A DNA stretch of 5,424 bases from Chloroflexota bacterium (GTDB taxonomy: Bacteria; Chloroflexota; Dehalococcoidia; JACPQK01): positions 1 to 5,424 of the forward strand of contig JACPQK010000104.1 in assembly GCA_016190535.1 (NCBI GenBank), given 5' to 3'. The notes under the pieces were generated by a model. That model was not told the origin of the DNA. It ran no database searches and saw only the letters and a program-made list of their open reading frames with translations. Below, one piece after another: positions 1-5,424 of this stretch. Position 1 is the first letter of the stretch; each line of letters begins with the position of its first letter. Position numbers and translations under genes: made by a program.

Positions 1-79
1 CCACTACACAGGCCTGACAGCCCGTGCAGCGGTCTATGTCCACCACCATGGACCACTTGATGTTGGATTCGACGGCCAT
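1..79 (-). CDS. 4Fe-4S ferredoxin-type iron-sulfur subunit, N-terminus only (ActB2/QrcC/DmsB-like)
   Basis: Only the first 26 codons lie in the window; the gene continues past the left edge. The visible protein begins MAVESNIKWSMVVDIDRC and then has C18-T-G-C21-Q-A-C24, the CxxCxxC start of a ferredoxin-type 4Fe-4S cluster, preceded by the hydrophobic-acidic stretch typical of the electron-transfer subunits of molybdopterin oxidoreductases. There is no signal peptide, as expected for a subunit exported together with a Tat-bearing partner. Such subunits carry electrons between the catalytic-type subunit and a membrane partner. The start is supported by AGGAAGAG seven bases upstream. It is the next convincing gene after the molybdopterin-like gene on the same strand, but a 253-bp gap holding a palindromic repeat separates them, which is unusually long for this kind of operon. 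In many Act complexes the two modules are fused; here they are separate. Family assignment is firm; the exact complex is inferred. Confidence 0.85.
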   Translation of the reverse strand, partial: MAVESNIKWSMVVDIDRCTGCQACVV

Positions 80-85
80 GCTCAA

Positions 86-93
86 CTCTTCCT
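86..93 (-). promoter_or_regulatory. Ribosome-binding site of the FeS subunit gene, overlapping a candidate target-site duplication
   Basis: Read on the minus strand the site is AGGAAGAG, ending 6 bases before the ATG. Its AGGA lies inside the TCCTAG/CTAGGA copy that is repeated at 195-200. If the element between the copies is an insertion, the duplication kept this ribosome-binding site next to the start codon. Confidence 0.6.
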
Positions 94-122
94 AGTGGGC
101 TGCTGAAAAAGGGCCCACTGAC

Positions 123-142
123 CCCCGCCCTGAAGGGCGGGG
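123..142. repeat. Perfect GC-rich stem-loop (8-bp stem, 4-base loop)
   Basis: CCCCGCCC at 123-130 is perfectly complementary to GGGCGGGG at 135-142 around a TGAA loop. It is very stable in RNA of either strand. No T-run follows on either side, so it is not a canonical intrinsic terminator, but it could slow ribosomes or protect mRNA ends between the two operon genes. Confidence 0.75.
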
Positions 143-151
143 CTTCTAGCA

Positions 152-167
152 CCCGGCTTCAGCCGGG
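152..167. repeat. Second GC-rich stem-loop (6-bp stem, 4-base loop)
   Basis: CCCGGC at 152-157 pairs with GCCGGG at 162-167 around TTCA. It lies 9 bases beyond the first stem-loop, and both sit inside the outer CTGAAAAAG/CTTTTTCAG stem, giving a branched cruciform-like fold. Confidence 0.7.
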
Positions 168-200
168 GGTAGCGAAAGGGCTTTTTCAGAGACCTCCTAG

Positions 201-332
201 CGTTCTGAATGACTAGCCCCATAAAACACGTCATCTCTCTGCTCGCAGGGCAGACCACTGCCGTAGAGGATACCTCGGCCCCTTGCATCCCCCAATACCT
301 AACCTGGCACGTGCCGAGTGCGGCGGCAAACA
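201..332. other. Unassigned spacer between the oxidoreductase gene and the palindromic element
   Basis: These 132 bp follow the stop of the large subunit on the minus strand. I see no recognisable gene, tRNA or terminator. A perfect 10-bp palindrome, GGCACGTGCC, lies at 306-315. A weak 83-codon minus-strand frame starts in TGATG overlap with the upstream stop and runs through the repeat to 82, but its composition looks non-coding. Confidence 0.5.
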
Positions 333-2573
333 TCAGCGGGTGACCTCGATGATCTCGGAGTGGGGGACCTGGGTGGCGAACATCGTCCCCTCGAACTTGG
401 GGAGTCGCTCTTGCCGTCCGGTCTTGACCAGGCGCACCCTGCTCGCCGCCCAGGCCAGCGCCCCTGTATCCTGGTCTACCAGCGGGGTCAGCAGGGACAA
501 GGGGTTGGCCCCGCGGCCCTGGGCATAGCGGCCGTAGCTGGTATGGCCCTGGCCCAGGGGGATGGCCACCACACCCGGGGGTAATGCCGGGTTGATGTAC
601 ACCCTGGCCTCTATGGTCCCCCGGGGGGACTCCACCTGCACGATGTCCCCCTCTGCCAGGCCCAGCTCCCTGGCACTGGCCCGGCCCACCTCTACCCAGG
701 TCTGCCAGGTCACCGTGGTCACCGGGTCCGGGGTAGCCTGGAGCCAGGGCAGGTGGGCCCCCTCGCCAGCCCCCAGAGAGTTGGAGGCAAAGGGGACCAC
801 ATGGAAGGAGTAGCTGGCATCTCCGGAGAAGGTGCCCTGGGGTGCCTGGGTGGGAAGCTGGGGTGGCGTGGGGCTGGGGCCACCGTAGCGCAGCACCGGT
901 TCCCACCGGCCCCCCTGCTGGAGGGTGCGGTTCCAGAACGCCTCGAAGTCCCGCTCCGCGAACCCGCCCCGCTGGTGGAGCTGTCCCGCCCCCTCCCGGA
1001 GATAGTCGCGGAGGGTGTTCCAGGGCAGCGCCCGCTCCATGTCCGGCCCGATCTCCTGGGCCAGGGCCAGCAGCACATCCCCAAAGCCCCGGGTGTCGTG
1101 CACGGCGTTGACCACCGGCTGTTGATAGCCCAGCACCTGATGGCCGGGGGCGGGGTCCGGGCTGTCGTCCCCCCACTCTTCCAGATAGTTATGCTCGGGG
1201 AGCACCAGGTCGGCGAGGGCCGCCGTCTCGTCCATAACAGAGGCGAAGCTCACCACCAGGGGCACCCGGGCCAGGACCTCGGCGAAGTTCACGCTTGCCG
1301 GCAGAGAGTAGACCGGGTTTATCCCCCGGATGACTAGCACGTTGACGCGGTCCTGCCCCATGCGCAGCCGCTCCAAAAACTCCGCCCAACGACGGAAAGG
1401 GGTGGCTGCTGTCGTAGGCAACTCCAGGGGCGCAGGGGGGTTGAGCAGTAGGCCTCCGGGCACGCCCACACTGCCCACCAGGAAGTTCAGGGCGAGGATA
1501 GCACTGAGGTTAAAGGTCCCGTTGGTATGGGCTGCCGCCGGGCCGCCGCCGATAGCCAGGCTGGGTCTCTGAGTGGCGAAGGAACGAGCCAGCTCCACGA
1601 TGGTCTCTGCAGAGACGCCGGTGACGGCGGCGGCCCGCTCTGGCCGGAACTCCGCCAGAGCCTCCGCACCGCGTCCACTGGTCATAGCCCGGGCTGCTGC
1701 TCCATCGGCCAGGCCCTCCGCCATCATCACATAGGCTAGGGAAAGGGCCAGCACCCCTTCCGTCCCTGGACGCACCGGCACCCAGCGGTCGGCATTGGCC
1801 CCGGTCAGGGAAAACCGGGGCTCCACCTGGACCAGGGTACCCCGGAGCCTATCGCCCTGGCGGAACTCGCCGTAGCCCAGGCTATAGCGTACCGGGGACA
1901 GCTCGGTGGACAGGAAATCGGCCCCAAAGGAGAGCAGGAAACGGGTGTTAGCAATATCGAACTCGGGCAGCACACTGGTGCCCAGGGTCCGCTGCACCGC
2001 CGCCCGCAGCACCGTGTCCTCCAGGGGCTGGTAGGCAAGGTGCTGTGCGCCAGGGCCGTAGGAGCTAACGAACCTGTCCACCAGAAGTGCCAGATGGCCG
2101 CGCAGGGGCTGGGTAGCCAGCACGATACTGCCGGGCTGAGAAAGCACCTGCGCCTGCCGGAGCTGGGCGGCCAGCATGTCCAGGGCCTCGTCCCAGCTTA
2201 TGGCCTGGAACTGGCCCGTGGCGCGGTCCCGGCGCAGCGGACCCGGGATGCGGTCGGGGTGGTAGAGGGCCTGGACTCCGGCCTGGCCCCGGGCACAGAG
2301 CTTACCCCGGTTCACCGGGTAGTCGGGGTTGCCCTCGATCTTCTTGGCCCGACCCTCCATCACCCGCACGATAATGCCACACCCTGCGGGACACTGTCGG
2401 CAAAGCGTGGCATACCAGTTGTCGGTGCCAGTGACCAGGTCCTCCGGCATTTGGACGGGGCTCTGTACCAGCAACTCCCGCCGGTCAAAGCTGCAACTGG
2501 CGAAGACCACCGCCCCCAGGGCCGAGGTGGCAGCGGCCTTGAGGAACTGGCGGCGGGTTACTTCCCTGCTCAT
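333..2573 (-). CDS. Tat-exported molybdopterin oxidoreductase-family subunit (ActB1/QrcB-like)
   Basis: This 746-residue protein is a large subunit of the molybdopterin/CISM superfamily, acting outside the cytoplasmic membrane. The N-terminus has a twin-arginine signal (RRQFLK at 7-12, hydrophobic stretch to about 25) followed by Cys27, a possible lipid-anchor site. C58, C61, C65 and C93 form the CX2CX3CX27C iron-sulfur motif. The core spans about 105-560 (SWDEAL at 126, DLVLPEHNYLEEWGD at 455-469). The dinucleotide-binding-like domain lies at about 615-720, with a GQGH..YGRYA motif at 674-684 that I associate with Act/Qrc-type proteins. No cysteine occurs after 93, so a Cys or Sec molybdenum ligand is ruled out; known ActB and QrcB proteins lack molybdenum. 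It lies 7 bp after the cytochrome gene, with GAGG overlapping that stop codon as ribosome-binding site. A role in quinol/cytochrome electron transfer is inferred from the neighbours. A polysulfide- or thiosulfate-reductase-like enzyme is less likely. Confidence 0.85.
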   Translation of the reverse strand: MSREVTRRQFLKAAATSALGAVVFASCSFDRRELLVQSPVQMPEDLVTGTDNWYATLCRQCPAGCGIIVRVMEGRAKKIEGNPDYPVNRGKLCARGQAGVQALYHPDRIPGPLRRDRATGQFQAISWDEALDMLAAQLRQAQVLSQPGSIVLATQPLRGHLALLVDRFVSSYGPGAQHLAYQPLEDTVLRAAVQRTLGTSVLPEFDIANTRFLLSFGADFLSTELSPVRYSLGYGEFRQGDRLRGTLVQVEPRFSLTGANADRWVPVRPGTEGVLALSLAYVMMAEGLADGAAARAMTSGRGAEALAEFRPERAAAVTGVSAETIVELARSFATQRPSLAIGGGPAAAHTNGTFNLSAILALNFLVGSVGVPGGLLLNPPAPLELPTTAATPFRRWAEFLERLRMGQDRVNVLVIRGINPVYSLPASVNFAEVLARVPLVVSFASVMDETAALADLVLPEHNYLEEWGDDSPDPAPGHQVLGYQQPVVNAVHDTRGFGDVLLALAQEIGPDMERALPWNTLRDYLREGAGQLHQRGGFAERDFEAFWNRTLQQGGRWEPVLRYGGPSPTPPQLPTQAPQGTFSGDASYSFHVVPFASNSLGAGEGAHLPWLQATPDPVTTVTWQTWVEVGRASARELGLAEGDIVQVESPRGTIEARVYINPALPPGVVAIPLGQGHTSYGRYAQGRGANPLSLLTPLVDQDTGALAWAASRVRLVKTGRQERLPKFEGTMFATQVPHSEIIEVTR

Positions 2574-2578
2574 TCTAG

Positions 2579-2582
2579 CCTC
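2579..2582 (-). promoter_or_regulatory. Ribosome-binding site of the large subunit, overlapping the cytochrome stop codon
   Basis: On the minus strand the junction reads TGAGGCTAGAATG. GAGG sits five bases before the ATG at 2573 and shares bases with the TGA that ends the cytochrome gene. This fixes the start just before the Tat signal and argues for coupled translation of the two subunits. Confidence 0.7.
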
Positions 2583-3105
2583 AGTAGTGACAGAAAGAGC
2601 ATTCCGTGGGTGCCTCCCGTTCTCGATGGCAGGCCAGGCAGTCCCCCATCTTCAGGGAGCGGACCTGGCGCACCTGCACCATGCTCTCGACGTCGCCGTG
2701 GCAAGTGGCACAGGTAAGGCCTGAGCGAATGTGGGGATCGTGTACAAAGTGGACCGAGTCCGGCAGCCGGTGCACCCTCATCCAGTTGATAGGCTCGTTC
2801 TGCGCCCAGGCAGCGATTACCTTCTGCACCTCCGGGTTGTCCCTGCCCAGCGCCCGGTGGCAGAACATGCACTGTTCCACGGGGGGAATGCCCGCCACGG
2901 CCCCGGTCTCGGCACCCCGGTGGCAGAAGGTACAGGGAGTGCCCACAACTTCGACATGGGTCTTATGGGTGAAGGCAATAGGCTGCTCTGGCGCTTGACC
3001 GAAGCCCAGGGCACGGGGGACAAAGACGACCACTATGATCAGGACAATAACTATGCCCAGAAGGGCCCCAGCTATCCGGAGGCGCCACCGGTTGCTCAGG
3101 CCCAT
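2581..3105 (-). CDS. Membrane-anchored pentaheme cytochrome c (ActA/QrcA-like)
   Basis: This is a 174-residue protein with an uncleaved-looking membrane helix at about 11-30 after a basic N-terminus (NRWRLR), followed by a periplasmic-type domain. Five CxxCH heme c motifs are visible, starting at C58, C79, C132, C156 and C169; the last ends one residue before the stop. Extra histidines that could be distal ligands are H47, H50, H112, H119, H122 and H125; the F-T-H-K-T-H element at 45-50 is common in small multiheme cytochromes. Five hemes fit ActA of alternative complex III, whereas QrcA is hexaheme. It would exchange electrons with the downstream molybdopterin-like/FeS module and a membrane quinol subunit. 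It follows the 96-residue gene by 22 bp and precedes the large subunit by 7 bp, indicating one operon. Its own ribosome-binding site is weak (GGGGA about 13 bases upstream), suggesting translational coupling. The cytochrome assignment is certain; membership of the complex is strong inference. Confidence 0.92.
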   Translation of the reverse strand: MGLSNRWRLRIAGALLGIVIVLIIVVVFVPRALGFGQAPEQPIAFTHKTHVEVVGTPCTFCHRGAETGAVAGIPPVEQCMFCHRALGRDNPEVQKVIAAWAQNEPINWMRVHRLPDSVHFVHDPHIRSGLTCATCHGDVESMVQVRQVRSLKMGDCLACHREREAPTECSFCHY

Positions 3106-3127
3106 GGCTACAAGCAGGTCCCCGGCT

Positions 3128-3418
3128 TCATATCCACCACCGGGGCCAGAACTCCCCCATCACCAGGAGCGCCTGCACCGCCACCACAAGGCTCACCACC
3201 AGAGCGACAAAGGCAATCAGGGCCGCCAGGTACAGGGGGGGGCGTAGCCTCTCTGCCCAGGGGGGTAACTCGCCGCTGGCTCGAAGGGAGGGGATGAACG
3301 CTAGCGACAGCAGCAGGCTGCCCCCAAACACCGCTACCAGCGGCACCAGGAACCAGAGCGACCACATTACGTCGCTGATCCCCGCCCATATATCCCGTGT
3401 GATTACTGCTGGGTCCAT
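3128..3418 (-). CDS. Small two-helix membrane protein, first gene of the redox operon
   Basis: This is a 96-residue protein that I do not recognise. Two long hydrophobic segments are visible at about 19-42 and 61-87, joined by a short charged loop (SLRASGELPPWAERLRP), with a tryptophan-rich C-terminus (WPRWWI). It has no cysteines or heme motifs. The start is the ATG at 3418: an in-frame TAG lies seven bases upstream, and AGGGAG precedes the ATG, although with only two bases between them, which is short. It is the first gene after the divergent intergenic region and ends 22 bp before the pentaheme cytochrome, so it is co-transcribed with the complex. It might be a small accessory or assembly subunit, or provide a membrane contact for the cytochrome; that is guesswork from position. 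Coding is supported by the membrane-protein pattern and operon fit. Confidence 0.75.
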   Translation of the reverse strand: MDPAVITRDIWAGISDVMWSLWFLVPLVAVFGGSLLLSLAFIPSLRASGELPPWAERLRPPLYLAALIAFVALVVSLVVAVQALLVMGEFWPRWWI

Positions 3419-3458
3419 CTCTCCCTAATCACTTTCGGATACCGCTGGGTAGATCCCC

Positions 3459-3494
3459 AAAAAAAGATGGCCCCTACACCCTCAGGAAGCCACC
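3459..3494 (-). terminator. Terminator-shaped hairpin plus T7 in the leader of the redox operon (candidate attenuator)
   Basis: On the minus strand GGTGGC (3494-3489) pairs with GCCATC (3471-3466) through five Watson-Crick pairs and one G-U. After a one-base bulge, TCCT pairs with AGGG, leaving an 8-base loop (GAGGGTGT). Seven T residues (3465-3459) follow immediately. This is the shape of an intrinsic terminator, yet it lies 41 bases upstream of the first gene of the operon with no convincing gene before it. It could therefore attenuate the operon or block transcription arriving from the right. The stem is short and has a wobble pair, so strength is uncertain. Confidence 0.5.
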
Positions 3495-3495
3495 C

Positions 3496-3524
3496 CTTCT
3501 GAACGCCGTGCCTGGCCCCAGAAG
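3496..3524 (-). repeat. Stem-loop in the leftward leader
   Basis: On the minus strand CTTCTG (3524-3519) pairs perfectly with CAGAAG (3501-3496) around a 17-base loop that can itself form a small GCC/GGC pairing. It lies one base upstream of the terminator-shaped hairpin, so the two form a tandem pair of structures in the leader RNA. Confidence 0.5.
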
Positions 3525-3539
3525 CCCCGCGAGAGGGGA

Positions 3540-3563
3540 CACCACCCTCCACCACCCCGGCCC
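3540..3563 (-). other. G-rich tract (possible G-quadruplex) in the leftward leader
   Basis: The minus strand has GGGCC followed by GGGGTGGTGGAGGGTGGTG, i.e. many GG/GGG runs separated by one base. It could form a two-tetrad quadruplex in DNA or in the leader RNA of the redox operon, since it lies just downstream of the predicted transcription start. Confidence 0.4.
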
Positions 3564-3576
3564 AAGCACGCTTTGA

Positions 3577-3606
3577 TATTTAGCACATTTTTCACACGCA
3601 CGTCAA
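3577..3606 (-). promoter_or_regulatory. Candidate promoter of the redox operon
   Basis: The minus strand has TTGACG at 3606-3601 (5 of 6 matches to the -35 consensus). After 17-18 bp comes an A+T-rich stretch, CTAAATA (3583-3577), as a poor -10. Transcription would begin near 3571, giving a leader of about 150 bases before the ATG at 3418. The -35 match is good but the -10 is weak, so activation or another sigma factor is possible. Confidence 0.4.
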
Positions 3607-3609
3607 GAG

Positions 3610-3621
3610 GTTCTTCAGAAC
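3610..3621. promoter_or_regulatory. Inverted repeat between the divergent promoters (candidate operator)
   Basis: GTTCT-TC-AGAAC is a 5-bp perfect inverted repeat with a two-base centre. It is placed just 3 bp from the leftward -35 and 12 bp from the rightward -35, where one dimeric regulator could affect both units. The arm order (GTTC..GAAC) is opposite to the Gram-positive LexA box (GAAC..GTTC), so I do not call it a LexA site. A 12-bp motif can also arise by chance. Confidence 0.35.
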
Positions 3622-3633
3622 TCCACCAACCCC

Positions 3634-3662
3634 TAGACATAGATAGGCAAAAGGGGTAAAAT
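3634..3662 (+). promoter_or_regulatory. Sigma-70-type promoter of gyrB
   Basis: TAGACA (3634-3639, 5 of 6 matches) and TAAAAT (3657-3662, 5 of 6 matches) are separated by exactly 17 bp. The predicted start near 3669 leaves a leader of about 120 bases before gyrB. It is the best promoter match in the intergenic region and is correctly oriented. Confidence 0.65.
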
Positions 3663-3778
3663 AGCACTGTGTCGGCCAAGATGCCGCAAGAGAGCTTCTA
3701 GCACTATTTTCTATTTACATTACTCTCCTTGTTTCGCCTTGCCCCCGTTACCGCGTGGCGCATTTTCCCTTGGCCCCT

Positions 3779-3784
3779 GGTGAG
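3779..3784 (+). promoter_or_regulatory. Ribosome-binding site of gyrB
   Basis: GGTGAG six bases before the ATG at 3791 matches the GGTGA part of the anti-Shine-Dalgarno complement. An in-frame TAG at 3785-3787 rules out any longer upstream start. Confidence 0.7.
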
Positions 3785-3787
3785 TAG

Positions 3788-5424
<1,637 letters not shown>

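Larger units (their letters stand above)
90..200. mobile_element. MITE-like palindromic repeat element with 6-bp flanking direct repeats
   Basis: A 99-bp core (96-194) is bracketed by identical TCCTAG copies (90-95 and 195-200), which look like a target-site duplication. The core ends are imperfect terminal inverted repeats. CTGAAAAAG at 103-111 pairs perfectly with CTTTTTCAG at 181-189, and flanking GGGCTG versus GGTCT extends the match with one mismatch and one gap. Inside are two strong stem-loops: an 8-bp stem 123-130/135-142 with loop TGAA, and a 6-bp stem 152-157/162-167 with loop TTCA. A 7-bp inverted repeat 94-100/113-119 competes with the outer stem. No transposase is present, so it would be non-autonomous. 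Ends reading GGGCTGCTGAAAAAG resemble those of some insertion sequences, but I cannot name a family. It could instead be a REP-type palindrome or an intercistronic mRNA structure; only finding more copies elsewhere would settle it. Confidence 0.55.

Noticed and set aside
82..1176. 364-codon minus-strand open frame
   Set aside because: It overlaps the large-subunit gene in another frame; its residues are dominated by Gly, Pro, Ala and Arg with no domain pattern. It is a GC-rich shadow. Only its last part lies outside the real gene and is discussed as a separate weak candidate.
753..1337. 194-codon plus-strand open frame
   Set aside because: Antisense to the large subunit; composition and lack of motifs indicate a shadow.
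333..2573. Reading the large subunit as a formate dehydrogenase or nitrate reductase
   Set aside because: There is no Sec or Cys ligand, no in-frame TGA, and the neighbouring membrane-anchored pentaheme cytochrome fits Act/Qrc better.
2040..2717. 225-codon plus-strand open frame
   Set aside because: It is antisense to the large-subunit and cytochrome genes, which have clear motifs; no recognisable domain in the antisense product.
3482..3679. 65-codon minus-strand frame ending close to the terminator-shaped hairpin
   Set aside because: It needs a TTG start with no ribosome-binding site, spans the candidate leftward promoter, and shows no protein-like pattern. The hairpin position alone is not enough to call a gene.
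3694..3704. GCTTCTAGCAC also present in the palindromic element at 142-152
   Set aside because: An 11-base match between two places in 5.4 kb is expected a few times by chance, and nothing around it is shared.

Overview
The window looks like a GC-rich bacterial chromosome segment carrying two divergent transcription units back to back. The protein set suggests an uncultured Chloroflexota lineage (Dehalococcoidia-like): a pentaheme cytochrome, a Tat-exported molybdopterin-oxidoreductase-like subunit and a separate ferredoxin-like subunit, next to an ordinary bacterial gyrB. That assignment is inference; nothing in the sequence fixes the taxon.

Leftward (minus-strand) unit, about 3600 down to 1. 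The gene order in transcription direction is: (1) a 96-residue protein with two membrane helices, not recognised; (2) a membrane-anchored pentaheme cytochrome c (five CxxCH); (3) a 746-residue Tat-signal oxidoreductase of the molybdopterin/CISM superfamily; (4) the first 26 codons of an iron-sulfur (4Fe-4S ferredoxin-type) subunit, which runs off the left edge. Cytochrome, molybdopterin-like and FeS subunits in this order are the signature of alternative complex III (Act) and of the Qrc menaquinone reductase. Both pass electrons between a membrane quinol pool and c-type hemes. An NrfD-type quinol-binding membrane subunit would be expected just outside the window. The large subunit keeps the four N-terminal cluster cysteines but has no cysteine after residue 93, so a Cys- or Sec-ligated molybdenum site is excluded.

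Between genes 3 and 4 is a 253-bp gap. It contains a compact, highly structured 99-bp palindromic repeat (about 96-194) with imperfect terminal inverted repeats and a flanking TCCTAG direct repeat. It looks like a small non-autonomous insertion. The duplicated bases include the AGGA of the FeS gene's ribosome-binding site, so insertion would have regenerated that site.

Intergenic region, 3419-3790. A good sigma-70-type promoter points right toward gyrB (TAGACA, 17 bp, TAAAAT). A weaker candidate points left toward the redox operon. A GTTCT-TC-AGAAC inverted repeat lies between their -35 boxes. The leftward leader holds a G-rich tract, a stem-loop, and a terminator-shaped hairpin followed by seven T residues, upstream of the first gene. 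This resembles an attenuator.

Rightward unit, 3791 to the right edge: gyrB, the DNA gyrase ATPase/TOPRIM subunit, with 544 codons present and the last roughly 100 residues outside the window. Its reading frame is uninterrupted and all diagnostic motifs are intact.
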